Positions 1 through 8,462 of a stretch of DNA of 64,000 bases are shown in pieces; within the stretch, counting starts at the first letter, position 1, and each line of letters opens with the position of its first letter. Position numbers and translations under genes: made by a program. Source of the stretch: Nocardia sp. (GTDB lineage: Bacteria; Actinomycetota; Actinomycetes; Mycobacteriales; Mycobacteriaceae); contig NZ_JAODNK010000120.1 of assembly GCF_025465275.1 (NCBI RefSeq), positions 1-64,000 of the forward strand, written 5' to 3'. Below the pieces are notes generated by a model that was given only the letters and a program-made list of their open reading frames with translations, searched no databases and had not been told where the DNA came from.

Positions 1-233
1 CCGCCGACGTAACCATCGAAGCCCTCACCACCAACCCCGCGCTGGTAGCGGAAGTCGAAGCCGCAGTAGCCGATTCCAACACCAAGGTCTCAAAAGCCGA
101 GTCCATCAAAAAGATCCGCATCCTCGCTGCCGACTGGACCCAGGAAACCGGCGAACTAACCCCCAAACTCTCCCTGAAGCGCGCAGTAGTCCTGGAGAAG
201 TACGCCCCCGAGGTAGCAGCCATCTACTCCTGA
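1..233 (+). CDS. Long-chain fatty acid-CoA ligase, C-terminal fragment
   Basis: The reading frame enters from the left edge and ends at TGA 231-233, leaving about 76 residues. The fragment has the C-terminal signature of FadD15-type AMP-forming acyl-CoA ligases: a KVSKAE segment, then ETGELTPKLSLKR, which carries the conserved lysine region of the small adenylating subdomain, then a VVLEKYAPEV tail. The full enzyme activates long-chain fatty acids to acyl-CoA through an acyl-AMP intermediate at the inner membrane face. Codon use is slightly more A-rich at third positions than in neighbouring genes. The start and ATP-binding domain lie outside the window, so chain-length preference cannot be judged. 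Confidence 0.85.
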   Translation, partial: ADVTIEALTTNPALVAEVEAAVADSNTKVSKAESIKKIRILAADWTQETGELTPKLSLKRAVVLEKYAPEVAAIYS

Positions 234-243
234 CCGCCCCTCC

Positions 244-412
244 CGCACCGAACAGCCTCGCCAGCGCCGTACAGCTTGTGTCCGCGCCGTACAGCTCGCG
301 TCCGCACGAACAGCCTGTGTCCGCACCGAACAGCCCTTGCCGCGCCGAACAGCCTGCGTCCGCGTCTAGCAGCCTTTATCGGTGCTGTTGGGTGCGGACA
401 CGGGCTGTGTGG
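244..412. repeat. Degenerate 19-20 bp repeat cluster with inverted copy
   Basis: Between two convergent genes are about seven imperfect units with the core CCGNACAGCCTGNGTCCGC, starting near 244, 264, 283, 303, 322, 342 and 362. They are followed at 381-412 by the same sequence in inverse orientation (GCTGTTGGGTGCGGACACGG). The last direct copies and the inverted copy could fold into a hairpin. No open frame with actinobacterial codon usage spans it convincingly. It may act as a bidirectional terminator or be a decaying intergenic repeat family. Confidence 0.6.
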
Positions 413-437
413 CTTCTTCAGGCGAGGGGGTGCCGGG

Positions 438-839
438 CTATCGGCCGCCGAGGGGGACTCGGCGGGCGATCACCTTTCGGTAGCTGATGCGCCAGCCTTC
501 GGGGTGGTGGGTGACGGTGTCGTGGTAGACGACGCTGCCTGCGGTGCCGTCGGCCTGGATGCCGATTCCCTTGGACTGCACCAGGATTCGGTCATCGGAT
601 TCGGTGATAATGATATTGGTGACGTGGTGGCCGACCGGGTTGGCGTCACCGGCGGCGAGGGCGGCGGCGTGGATGGCTTCGATTCCGTGGAGGGAGCCGT
701 AGCCGAAATCGGTGACGTCGTAGGTGATGTCGGGGGTGAAGAGTTCGGTCATTCGGTCTAGTTCGCCCGCGTCCATCAGGTGGCCGTGCAGGGATATGAG
801 GTCGGCGATTTCGCGGCGGTCTTGTTCGGTGAGTGCCAT
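438..839 (-). CDS. SnoaL-like (NTF2 superfamily) protein
   Basis: This 133-residue protein fits the SnoaL_4/NTF2-like fold: an N-terminal helical segment (EIADLISLHGHLMDAGELDRM), then LFTPDITYDVTDFGYG and a strand-rich half ending RISYRKVIARR. Members are small cone-shaped dimers that act as dehydratases, cyclases, hydroxylating partners or ligand-binding proteins. H109 in YHDTVTHH and the acidic residues near D52 could line the pocket, but I cannot assign a substrate. It is transcribed leftward, toward the repeat cluster, about 80 bp downstream of a secreted serine hydrolase, and could share its transcript. It is cytoplasmic, with no signal peptide. Confidence 0.75.
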   Translation of the reverse strand: MALTEQDRREIADLISLHGHLMDAGELDRMTELFTPDITYDVTDFGYGSLHGIEAIHAAALAAGDANPVGHHVTNIIITESDDRILVQSKGIGIQADGTAGSVVYHDTVTHHPEGWRISYRKVIARRVPLGGR

Positions 840-917
840 GGGCCCGGATGGTAGGGGCAGCGACCGGCGAATGCTCGCGAATAAGACTTGCGGATTGTGG
901 GATCGGATCGTGGCGGG

Positions 918-2315
918 CTAGCGCTGGCCGTGGTTGAGGGCCAGGAGAGCGGCGGCCAGTTGGGCGCTGGTGTCCAGGGTGGCGGCGAAGATGTCCTGGG
1001 GAACGAGTTTGCCGTTGCACCAGAGGATATTGCAGTTGCCGGAGGCGTACGGGCCTGTGCCCAGTAGGATTTGGGCTACCTGGGCGGGGTCGGTCCAGAA
1101 GGCGAGGTCGTCCAGGCTGCCGATCACCGGGCCGAAATTGTCGTTGTAGTGATAGGGCTCGTCGTAGGGTTCGGCGGGGACGTCGGAGACCGATGCGGTG
1201 ACGCGGCGCAGGAATTCCTTGTTGTCCGGGTTGGATTCGGCGGCGAGGGATGTCTGCACATTGTTCGGGTCGATGCCTGCGGGCACGCCCAGTCGGACGA
1301 TGACCATGTCGCGGCTGGGGATGATGGCGACGAACTGGCCCAGTGCGCCCACAAAGGAATACAGGTCACGCGGCGCGCCGGGGAACATGGCGTGGTCGAA
1401 GACCTTGGCGGTGGGGACCGTGGCGGTCTTGTAGGAGTCACCGGCATTGAGCCAGAAGAGGAATCCGTAGCCGCCATTGGCCGCGGTGGGCTGCTGTGCC
1501 TGGCGAATGTAGTCGGGGTCGATCAATTGCCGGTCACCCCAGCGACCGTTGTCGAGCATGAGCCGGCCGAGGCGGGCGATATCGTCCGCGCGCATGGCCA
1601 TGCCGCCATTGACCGCGGTATTGCCGCTGCGATCGCGGAGCCAGATCCAGTTGGCGCGGTCGATGCCCAAGGGGGACATAAGTTCTCGCTGCACGAAGTC
1701 CTGGAAATCCATGCCGGTGGTGATTTCCACGATCTTGGGGAGCAGTGCCAGCACGGCCTGGCTGTACTGGAAGGTGGTGCCGGGTTCGAAAGCGAAAGGC
1801 GCTTCCAGGTTTTGGAGCACTTCGTCGGTGGCAATGCCGGCAATGTCGGCCGCCCAGCTGAACCGCAGGCCGGTCGTCTGATTGAGGACCTGGCGCACAG
1901 TCAGCGCCGCGTGCGCGGGATCGGCCTGGGGAAAGAACTTTCCGAGCGGATCATCGAGGCCGAAGTAGCCCATGCTGATGGCCCGGCCGATGGCCACCGA
2001 TGCGACGCCCTTGGTGGCGCTGGCCAGTGGCACCGGCAGATTGCCGGTGCCGGTGCGATCGCCCACCAGGCAGCCGTGCCGATACACTTGAATGGTGTAA
2101 GCGCCCTTGCTGGAACCGAAGTCGATGGCATCGGACAGCGCGGCGGGATCGATGCCCGACGCCGCCGGATCACTGCGCGCGAAGGCATCTGCACCCGCGG
2201 GATCGGCGCAGCTGTTCACGGCCGAATCGGCTGCGGCGATGGGGGAGACGAGCGTGTATGCGGCGATGGTGAGGGCTGCACCGACACCGCCCATCCAGCG
2301 TCGGCGAGTACTCAT
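918..2315 (-). CDS. Secreted serine hydrolase, beta-lactamase/transpeptidase-like family
   Basis: The 465-residue protein starts with an exported signal (MSTRRRWMGG, then a hydrophobic run ending SPIAAADS). The class C beta-lactamase-like catalytic SxxK is S99-A-T-K102, followed by the helix GVASVAIG. A YSQ near residue 185 occupies the YxN position and GYGFLFW lies in the usual third-motif region. Family members include esterases, D-aminopeptidases and penicillin-binding homologues, so lipid-ester or peptide hydrolysis outside the membrane is likelier than antibiotic resistance. Only 39 bp separate it from the upstream secreted alpha/beta hydrolase, which suggests one transcript. A cysteine-rich C-terminal segment (CNILWC) could form a disulfide. 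Confidence 0.85.
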   Translation of the reverse strand: MSTRRRWMGGVGAALTIAAYTLVSPIAAADSAVNSCADPAGADAFARSDPAASGIDPAALSDAIDFGSSKGAYTIQVYRHGCLVGDRTGTGNLPVPLASATKGVASVAIGRAISMGYFGLDDPLGKFFPQADPAHAALTVRQVLNQTTGLRFSWAADIAGIATDEVLQNLEAPFAFEPGTTFQYSQAVLALLPKIVEITTGMDFQDFVQRELMSPLGIDRANWIWLRDRSGNTAVNGGMAMRADDIARLGRLMLDNGRWGDRQLIDPDYIRQAQQPTAANGGYGFLFWLNAGDSYKTATVPTAKVFDHAMFPGAPRDLYSFVGALGQFVAIIPSRDMVIVRLGVPAGIDPNNVQTSLAAESNPDNKEFLRRVTASVSDVPAEPYDEPYHYNDNFGPVIGSLDDLAFWTDPAQVAQILLGTGPYASGNCNILWCNGKLVPQDIFAATLDTSAQLAAALLALNHGQR

Positions 2316-2354
2316 GAAAGGTCCTTATCGAAAAGCGTTATTCGAGACAGTGAT

Positions 2355-3374
2355 TCACTGAAGCGTGTTCGCCAGCGCATTGCGTTCTACACTGAAATAC
2401 GTTGTGTCACTGGGCAGCGACCAATCGGGTCCGACGAAGAAATGCTTCGCGGTCTCATCCCCGAAGGCCACATACCGCAGCCAAGCCACGGCAGTACCCG
2501 CAGACCGGTAGTTCTCGATCCCGTCGACCGGCGAGAAATGGCTGACACCACGGGCATTCGCAATCCACGCCGGCGCATTGAATGTCACGTTGTACTGCCA
2601 CCACCGCACCCATGCGAAGTCCGGCACCACAAAATCGTTGTAGCCGGTGAGGTACAGCGTCGGGGCGTTGAAGAGCGCACCGACCGCCACCGGCCCGGGC
2701 TCGATGGCCAGCACGCCCGCCACCCTCAAGGTGGGATCGATCGCCGATGCCACCGGCGGCAGCAGGGTGGCAATCTGCTGCGCCGCACCGCCGCCGGCGG
2801 AATGCCCGGCAAAGATGGTGCGCGACAGATCGATTCGAGTGAACAGCGGCGAATTCGGATCCCGATCGGCCCCGATCGCCACGGCCAGCCCGGCGGCGGG
2901 CACATAGGCCAGCGAGTTGAACCACTCGTAGGGCACCGTCACGACGAAGCCATTGCTCACCCACTGCCGCACCAGCCGGTCGTACATACCGGGATTGGCA
3001 TCGATCCCGCCCGTGAACACGATGAGCGGCGCACTACCCAGGTCGGCGATATCGGCCGGATAATAGGTGTTCACGCCGGCGGGCGATTCGAGCCCGTTCG
3101 GAAACGCCTGCGTACAGGTCATATCGTCGGTATTGCCGAACAGGTGCACGGCAATGTGCTGGAGCATCCCGGCGATGGACTCCTGGCACGGATTCGTCCG
3201 CACCGAAGTCGCCACCGGATGCGTCCCCATACCGCCGTACACATTCTGAGCAGTCGCCGCGGGCACGGGCGCGGCCTCATCGGCCGCTGCCGTCGCACCC
3301 CACGAACCAGCGAACACGGTTGCCGCGGCCAGCACTGTCGCCACGGCGTGCCGCGGTGCCAAAACCCTCATCAT
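2355..3374 (-). CDS. Secreted alpha/beta hydrolase (PET-hydrolase/lipase-like)
   Basis: I place the start at the double ATG at 3374, because GGAAGGA lies five bases upstream and the product then begins with a proper signal peptide (MMRVLAPRHAVATVLAAATV, cleavage near ATAAADE). The longer upstream frame is not needed. The mature enzyme has the nucleophile elbow GHSAGGG (S192), an oxyanion-region FTGG, a candidate acid in NDFVVPDF and a histidine in GVSHFSP. This pattern fits chlorophyllase/dienelactone/cutinase-like lipases of about 300 residues. Four cysteines near the N-terminal half suit an extracellular enzyme. It probably cleaves exogenous esters or lipids together with the downstream serine hydrolase. 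Confidence 0.85.
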   Translation of the reverse strand: MMRVLAPRHAVATVLAAATVFAGSWGATAAADEAAPVPAATAQNVYGGMGTHPVATSVRTNPCQESIAGMLQHIAVHLFGNTDDMTCTQAFPNGLESPAGVNTYYPADIADLGSAPLIVFTGGIDANPGMYDRLVRQWVSNGFVVTVPYEWFNSLAYVPAAGLAVAIGADRDPNSPLFTRIDLSRTIFAGHSAGGGAAQQIATLLPPVASAIDPTLRVAGVLAIEPGPVAVGALFNAPTLYLTGYNDFVVPDFAWVRWWQYNVTFNAPAWIANARGVSHFSPVDGIENYRSAGTAVAWLRYVAFGDETAKHFFVGPDWSLPSDTTYFSVERNALANTLQ

Positions 3375-3534
3375 CGAGGTCCTTCCGTCCCTATCCCAGC
3401 CGAATGTTGTGAAACCAGCTGGTCTCAGAGCAGGATAACGGAGAGTGGCGTACAACACAATGGCCCTCGATTGCGAACTGACACACAGCTGATCGCACCT
3501 GGTCCGGGTCCGCATCGCGGCGCAGTGTGATCGA

Positions 3535-3816
3535 TCAGACGTACCAGTGGGCGGTGCGGGCGGAGTCGTAGAGGCGGTCGAAGACACGGTGGTGCAGGGC
3601 TCGGGCGGACTCGAGCCGGTCCTCGCTCACGCCGCGGCGGCCGAGGAACGGCCAGGCGACGGTATCTCGAAAGTTGTAGTGCAGGTGTTGGACTCCGGTG
3701 ATGAGTTGTTCGATTCCGCTGTGCAGCCGGACGCGCGCGTTCCAGGCCAGCCGGATCGGGGCGGGGGAGGTGCGCACGCGGTCGCCGATGCGCTGGGTCA
3801 GAAGAGGTTGCGGCAC
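3535..3816 (-). CDS. Conserved hypothetical protein, 93 aa
   Basis: I chose GTG at 3816 because GAGGAG sits seven bases upstream; an in-frame ATG further out has no ribosome site and adds a poorly structured N-terminus. Third codon positions are strongly GC-biased, which supports real coding. The protein is rich in Arg, His and aromatic residues, mainly helical by composition, and ends in AHWYV. It has no signal peptide or membrane segment. I recognise no family. It lies upstream of the secreted hydrolase pair but is separated by about 160 bp, and faces away from the lipid operon that follows. Confidence 0.6.
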   Translation of the reverse strand: MPQPLLTQRIGDRVRTSPAPIRLAWNARVRLHSGIEQLITGVQHLHYNFRDTVAWPFLGRRGVSEDRLESARALHHRVFDRLYDSARTAHWYV

Positions 3817-3978
3817 TGGGAATCTCCTCGTCGAGATGGGGTGCGGACAACGGTGCCAGAGTTCGCGCCCCAAGTGTCCCAGACGGTTGAAGAATGGCGG
3901 TAATGGTCAACCTCGTGACGGGCCCTGCCGGGTCACGGCGGGATTGTGCTTCCGTTTTTCTAATTCCGCGCGCTGAAA

Positions 3979-4036
3979 ACAGTGAAAGTGAATGAGGGAC
4001 CAATTTCACAGTTCAGTGGTGTGGAGCACAGTGAAA
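3979..4036 (+). promoter_or_regulatory. Repeated ACAGTGAAA boxes upstream of the lipid operon
   Basis: The 425-bp gap between divergent genes (3817-4241) contains no convincing ORF but is relatively AT-rich at 3950-4100. ACAGTGAAA occurs at 3979-3987 and 4028-4036. A near-match lies in inverted orientation at 4004-4012 (TTTCACAGT). The last box ends 17 bases before the predicted -35, a reasonable place for an activator. The regulator is unknown; the spacing, about 24 bp from each box to the next, is what makes the set notable. Confidence 0.35.
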
Positions 4037-4053
4037 GGCTCGAGAACAATTCG

Positions 4054-4082
4054 TTAACCAACTGTTAGCGCGCCTGTATGTT
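4054..4082 (+). promoter_or_regulatory. Predicted sigma70-type promoter
   Basis: TTAACC (4054-4059) and TATGTT (4077-4082) are separated by 17 bases and match the vegetative consensus at four positions each. A transcript would start near 4090 and carry a leader of about 150 bases before the small secreted protein gene at 4242. Prediction from sequence only. Confidence 0.35.
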
Positions 4083-4241
4083 GCGGTGATCGAATTTCGG
4101 TGATGTTCTTGGTTCGCGCCCGTTTCAGAGGCGCCATTCTCGGCAGCGTTGCCGCCGCACTTCCCACTCTGTTTGTCAGCCGAGTCGCCATTTCTGGCGC
4201 ACAGCTCCAACTGGTGAAGGTTCGAAAGGATTTCAGGCCAC

Positions 4242-4646
4242 ATGAAAGCACCCTTCGTCATTCGTGCCGCTGCCGTATTCACCGGCGCCGCACTGACATT
4301 CATCGCGCCTGCCCTGGCTACCGCCGCACCGGCGGGAGGCGATGTCTCGCCTCCCGCCGATGCGGGCAGCTCGAGCACCGCACAATCCGTCCTACCGCAG
4401 CTCGGCACGGGCAGTGCCGCCGCGGGTACCGGCAGTTCCACGGCATCCGGCGTGCTCGGAGCCCTGGGTACCGGCAGTGGCGCGGCCGGATCATTCGCGG
4501 GATTGTTTCCCGGACCCGGCTCGGTCCTCGGTCTGCTCGGCACCGGCAGTGGTGCCGCGAGCGGATCCGCACAGGCGGGCGGCACGCTCGCACAGGCACT
4601 TGGTTCCGGGAGCGCCGCAGCCGGCGCAGGCTCCTCCGGTCGCTAA
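4242..4646 (+). CDS. Small secreted Gly/Ala/Ser-rich repeat protein
   Basis: The product has 134 residues: a clean signal peptide (MKAPFVIRAAAVFTGAAL, cleavage after ATAAPA) followed by about 105 residues composed almost entirely of G, A, S, T, L and P. A short motif LGTGSxAA recurs four times with variants (near residues 54, 76, 99 and 118). There are no cysteines and no recognisable domain. AAAGGA lies 11 bases upstream of the ATG. It is the first gene of the rightward acyltransferase-glycosyltransferase-exporter block, 97 bp before it, so it may be a cell-surface or envelope partner of the exported lipid. Function is unknown; the repetition resembles low-complexity surface proteins of Nocardia and mycobacteria. 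Confidence 0.75.
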   Translation: MKAPFVIRAAAVFTGAALTFIAPALATAAPAGGDVSPPADAGSSSTAQSVLPQLGTGSAAAGTGSSTASGVLGALGTGSGAAGSFAGLFPGPGSVLGLLGTGSGAASGSAQAGGTLAQALGSGSAAAGAGSSGR

Positions 4647-4682
4647 TAGCTTCCAATTCGCCGCAGCGTGAATTAAAGGGCG

Positions 4683-4698
4683 AGATTTTACGAAATCT
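4683..4698. promoter_or_regulatory. Perfect 6-bp dyad with TACG loop before papA-like gene
   Basis: AGATTT-TACG-AAATCT is a perfect inverted repeat whose loop is of the stable UNCG type in RNA. It lies between the small secreted protein and the acyltransferase gene, 45 bases before the ATG. It could attenuate transcription between the two genes or be an operator. Confidence 0.35.
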
Positions 4699-4743
4699 GT
4701 ACGGCCCTACCGCTTGGCATGAAATTCGATGAGGGACGTCGAT

Positions 4744-6228
4744 ATGGAATACACACACCTGTCCGAATTTGCTTTGCGCCCCGGCGCATTGACCCTCTGG
4801 CACCCCGAGCTCGCCCCCGGCCATGAGTGGATGCCGGATGAACGGCCGCTCACCAGCGTGCATGTCCGGCACTGCCAGGAGACCGATGCCGATGACCCCC
4901 GGCCCGGCCGTGGCCGCTGGATCGGCACCATCTTCGAAATGGACGCGCCGTTCCACGCCGAACAATGGCGGGAGACCGTGCGACTGTGGCACGCCCGGCA
5001 CGAGGGCTTGCGCACCACCCTCGAAACCCGCGCCGATCCCGAACCGCGACGACTGGTCTGCGACGCCGCGGCCGTCACCGTCGCCGATCTGCCGGTGCCC
5101 GGCATCACCGCACCCGAGGTGATCAGCGAGTACCTCTGCGACGCACTGGAATTGCGGCTCTCCCCACTGGTGTGGCCGCATTGCCTGCTCGCCACCGTCG
5201 AGCACACCGAGACCGCCGACTTCACCGTGCTGGTCGCCGCCGACCATTCGGTCATGGACGCGTATTCGCAGGCCATCGTCATTCTCGAACTGCGCACGCT
5301 CTACCGGTCGGTCGTGCGCGGCGAACCGGCGCGGGAATCGGCCACCTTCGGCAGCGCGGCGGACTTCGCGGCACTGGAACGCAATACCGCCGCCGCGCTC
5401 ACCCCGCAGTGCGAGTCCGTCCGATTGTGGCGGAAGTTCCTGGACGGGTCCGGCGGCATGCTGCCGCGATTCGAACCCGTCATCGCACCCGGATGCACTA
5501 CGTCCTCGGCGTTGCCGCAGACCAGCATCTCGCGAAAGCTCTTGTCGCTCAGCGAGCTCGAACATATCGAGATGGCGGTGGCGGCGCGCGGGCACCGGCT
5601 GTCCGTGGCCATCTTCACCGCACTGGCCATCGCCTACCGCCGCACCTTCGGCTACATCTCCATGCGGGCGATCATGCCGATCGCCACCCGGCCGGATCTG
5701 CAATGGCTCGAATCCATGGGCTGGTTCGTGAATGTCGTCCCCCTCGACCTCACGCTCGCACCGGATCTGGATCTCGACAGTGCGCTGGAAACGACTCGCA
5801 CGGAGCTGCGCCGAACCAAGGTAGCCAATGACGCCACCTGGACTCGCGCCCTGGAACTGCTGAACTGCACCGATCACCCGCGATTCGGGATCTCATTCCT
5901 CGATATCCGCGTCCTGCCCGATTACGAACTCGTCGAATCCCTGCGCGGCCACACCCTACGGGCCGAGTCCTATTCAGGTGACGAGGTCTTCTTCTGGGTG
6001 GTCCGCGCCGCCGACGGACTGCGACTCTCCACGCGCTTCCCCGCGGCCTTCCCCACCGCGGAGATGGATCGCTTCCTCGGTGAATTCACTCGCGCCATAA
6101 GAGACTTCGTTATCCCCGCTGTACCGGATGTCAGCAGGGTGCCGTCCTCTCATGTCGTGAACGACCGTACGCCGGTGGTCGGCAATGCTCCGGTGCCGCA
6201 ACTGGTTTCGGCTCCGGCGCAGGGCTGA
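4744..6228 (+). CDS. PapA-type acyltransferase (condensation-domain superfamily)
   Basis: ATG 4744 is preferred over ATG 4729 because GAGGGA lies seven bases before it. The 494-residue protein has the two-lobed condensation/CoA-acyltransferase fold. The catalytic HxxxD is AADHSVMDA (H168, D172), with alanine replacing the usual glycine after the aspartate. Mycobacterial PapA proteins move acyl chains from a PKS or CoA onto a diol or trehalose hydroxyl. Here the gene is followed after three bases by a glycosyltransferase, then by DrrAB, which is the arrangement seen in phthiocerol- and glycolipid loci. An esterification step on an exported lipid is the likely role; donor and acceptor cannot be read from sequence. 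Confidence 0.82.
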   Translation: MEYTHLSEFALRPGALTLWHPELAPGHEWMPDERPLTSVHVRHCQETDADDPRPGRGRWIGTIFEMDAPFHAEQWRETVRLWHARHEGLRTTLETRADPEPRRLVCDAAAVTVADLPVPGITAPEVISEYLCDALELRLSPLVWPHCLLATVEHTETADFTVLVAADHSVMDAYSQAIVILELRTLYRSVVRGEPARESATFGSAADFAALERNTAAALTPQCESVRLWRKFLDGSGGMLPRFEPVIAPGCTTSSALPQTSISRKLLSLSELEHIEMAVAARGHRLSVAIFTALAIAYRRTFGYISMRAIMPIATRPDLQWLESMGWFVNVVPLDLTLAPDLDLDSALETTRTELRRTKVANDATWTRALELLNCTDHPRFGISFLDIRVLPDYELVESLRGHTLRAESYSGDEVFFWVVRAADGLRLSTRFPAAFPTAEMDRFLGEFTRAIRDFVIPAVPDVSRVPSSHVVNDRTPVVGNAPVPQLVSAPAQG

Positions 6229-6231
6229 CCC

Positions 6232-7506
6232 ATGAAGGTGCTACTCGCATTCGCCGGCAGCCGGGGTGACGCACAACCGGGCGTACTGCTCGGCCGGGAG
6301 CTGGCGAACCGGGGGCACCGGGTGACGGTGGCGGTGTCGCCGAATCTGGTCGAGTTCGCTGCCTCGCACGGGGTTTCAGCCGAGCCGTTCGGCCTCGACA
6401 GCGCGGAGTTGCTGCGAGCGCAGCACACCGACCACCGCTTCGCCGATTGGAACCCGATCGAGCGGGTACATGCCCTACTGGATCTGCAACGGCGCGGATT
6501 CGCCGAGGCCGCACGGGACCTACTGGAAATTGCCAGTGACACGGACCTGCTCGTCACCGGCATGGCATGTGAGGAAGTCGCCGCCGAGGTCGCGAGGCAA
6601 CGAGGCCTCCCCTTGGCGGCGATGCACTTCTTCCCGATCCTGCCGAACCGCGCTGTTCCGGTTGTGCCCGCCGCATGGGGCCGGCGACTTCCGGGGGTGA
6701 TCAACCTCCTGGGCTGGCGGGCGCTGACCAGAACCCGCGCCTGGGCCCTCGCTCCCGAAATCACAGCGCTGCGCCGCGGCGAGGCCGATCCGAAGCCGTT
6801 GGTGCGTACGGCTGTTCAGGCGTACGACGTGGAGCTGTTTCCCGGGCTCGATGTCGAGCTCGCCGGTGCCCCGATCACCGGCTTCCCGGTGGTTCCGGAC
6901 GTGAGCGGAGCCTCGGCGCTCCCGGACGGTGAGCTGGCGCAGTGGCTGCGGGCGGGCGACGCACCCGTCTACGCCGGATTCGGTTCGATGCACATGACCG
7001 ATCCGCGCGAAGTGGAGCGCATGGTCCGGGACGTATGCCGCCGGCAGGGCAAGCGTCTGCTGCTGGCGGGCGGCATGTTCCGCGCGGACATCAGTTCCGA
7101 GGTAGCGGTTGTCGCCCAGCTCGACCATCGGGCGGTTCTCCCGCTGTGCGCGGTGGCGATCCACCACGGTGGCGCCGGAACCACGGCAGCGGCGCTGCGG
7201 GCGGGCGTCCCCTCGGTGATCTGCTCGGTCCAGGCCGATCAGCCGTTCTGGGGCCGCCAACTCGAGACGCTCGGTCTCGGCGCCACCCTGCTCTTCGCGG
7301 AATTGACCGCGGATCGGCTGGAGCAGCTGCTGATTCGAGCCACCGACCCGGCCGTCATGCTGCGGGCTTCTGCCTACGGCATGCGGTTTCGTGACGACGG
7401 CGTGGCCCGGGCCGCGACTGCCGTCGAATCCCTTGCGCCACCGGCTCGTTCGGCATCGCTGCCGTCGAGTCCGATGACCATCCTCAAGATCGGAGGTGAC
7501 CGATGA
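6232..7506 (+). CDS. Glycosyltransferase, GT1/GT28 type (Rv2962c/Gtf-like)
   Basis: The 424-residue enzyme has a GT-B fold: an N-terminal acceptor domain opening MKVLLAFAGSRGDAQPG and a C-terminal nucleotide-sugar domain with the signature HHGGAGTTAAAL (311-322) followed by QADQPFWG. This is the pattern of UDP- or dTDP-sugar enzymes that glycosylate macrolides, glycopeptidolipids and phenolic glycolipids. Its position between a PapA-type acyltransferase and DrrAB suggests it puts a deoxy-sugar or glucose on the same lipid before export. It starts three bases after the upstream stop, and its own stop overlaps the DrrA start (ATGA). No sugar-biosynthesis genes are adjacent, so the sugar must come from elsewhere. 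Confidence 0.85.
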   Translation: MKVLLAFAGSRGDAQPGVLLGRELANRGHRVTVAVSPNLVEFAASHGVSAEPFGLDSAELLRAQHTDHRFADWNPIERVHALLDLQRRGFAEAARDLLEIASDTDLLVTGMACEEVAAEVARQRGLPLAAMHFFPILPNRAVPVVPAAWGRRLPGVINLLGWRALTRTRAWALAPEITALRRGEADPKPLVRTAVQAYDVELFPGLDVELAGAPITGFPVVPDVSGASALPDGELAQWLRAGDAPVYAGFGSMHMTDPREVERMVRDVCRRQGKRLLLAGGMFRADISSEVAVVAQLDHRAVLPLCAVAIHHGGAGTTAAALRAGVPSVICSVQADQPFWGRQLETLGLGATLLFAELTADRLEQLLIRATDPAVMLRASAYGMRFRDDGVARAATAVESLAPPARSASLPSSPMTILKIGGDR

Positions 7507-8462
7507 GCGTCGAGAATGCCATCGAAACCCAGGCGCTGGGCAAGACTTTCGGCTCGCTCACCGCGGTGGACGCGGTGGACCTGCGGGTCGCCGCCGGCTC
7601 GGTATTCGCACTGCTCGGCCCCAATGGCGCGGGCAAGACGACCGTGGTGCGCATGCTCGCCACCCTGCTGCGGCCGGATAGCGGCAACGCGCAGGTCTTC
7701 GGGCACGATGTGGTGCGGCAGGCGACCGCGGTGCGCTCCATGATCGGGCTCACCGGCCAGTACGCCGCGGTGGACGAGAATCTCACCGCGCTCGAAAACC
7801 TGCGGCTGTTCGGCCAATTGCTCGGATTGACCCGGCGCGCCGCCTCCCGCCGAGCGGACGAACTGCTCGAGGAGTTCGAGCTGACCGCCGCCGCCAAGCG
7901 GCGAGTGGCCACCTTCTCCGGCGGTATGCGCCGCCGCCTGGATCTGGCGGCCACGCTGATCACGCTGCCGCCCTTGATCTTCCTGGACGAGCCGACGACC
8001 GGACTCGATCCGCACACCCGCGAGCGCATGTGGACGGTGGTGCGCGGACTGGTCGATCGCGGCGCGACCATCATGCTGACCACCCAGTACCTGGAGGAGG
8101 CCGATGCGCTCGCCGATCGCATCGCCGTCATCGATCACGGGACAGTGGTGGCGGAAGGCACTGCGAGCGAACTCAAGTCGTCGCTCGGTGAGGAGATGCT
8201 GCGCATCGACCTCGTCGAGGCGGCCCAGCGCCCGCTGGCCGATGCGGCCGTGGAACGCATTACCGGAGTCACTCCGCTGCACGGGGATACACCGGCCACG
8301 CTCACAGTTCCCCTGCGGGACATCGACAGTGCGGCCGATGTGCTCACGGCCTGCCGCACCAGCGGTATCCGGCTACGCGGTTTCGCCGTGGACCGCCCGG
8401 ATCTGAATTCGGTCTTCCTCGCCCTCACCCAGCATTCGACAGACAGGAGGGCTCTCTCATGA
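7503..8462 (+). CDS. DrrA-type ABC transporter ATP-binding protein
   Basis: The 319-residue ATPase carries Walker A GPNGAGKT (39-46), a Q-loop in TGQYAAVDENLT, the signature FSGGMRRR (138-145) and Walker B LIFLDEP (158-164), followed by the switch histidine region. The long DrrA-like C-terminal tail ends DLNSVFLALTQ. DrrA proteins energise export of daunorubicin or, in mycobacteria, phthiocerol dimycocerosates. ATGA overlaps at both ends couple it to the glycosyltransferase and to the permease, making one translational unit. It is peripheral to the cytoplasmic membrane. Cargo is inferred to be the acylated, glycosylated lipid made by the neighbours. Confidence 0.92.
   Translation: MSVENAIETQALGKTFGSLTAVDAVDLRVAAGSVFALLGPNGAGKTTVVRMLATLLRPDSGNAQVFGHDVVRQATAVRSMIGLTGQYAAVDENLTALENLRLFGQLLGLTRRAASRRADELLEEFELTAAAKRRVATFSGGMRRRLDLAATLITLPPLIFLDEPTTGLDPHTRERMWTVVRGLVDRGATIMLTTQYLEEADALADRIAVIDHGTVVAEGTASELKSSLGEEMLRIDLVEAAQRPLADAAVERITGVTPLHGDTPATLTVPLRDIDSAADVLTACRTSGIRLRGFAVDRPDLNSVFLALTQHSTDRRALS

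Noticed and set aside
244..412. CRISPR array
   Set aside because: Repeats are degenerate and contiguous, with no unique spacers and no cas genes.
1071..3530. 819-codon open frame on the plus strand
   Set aside because: It is antisense to two secreted hydrolase genes with signal peptides and catalytic motifs; its Gly/Arg/His-rich composition is the usual GC-rich shadow.
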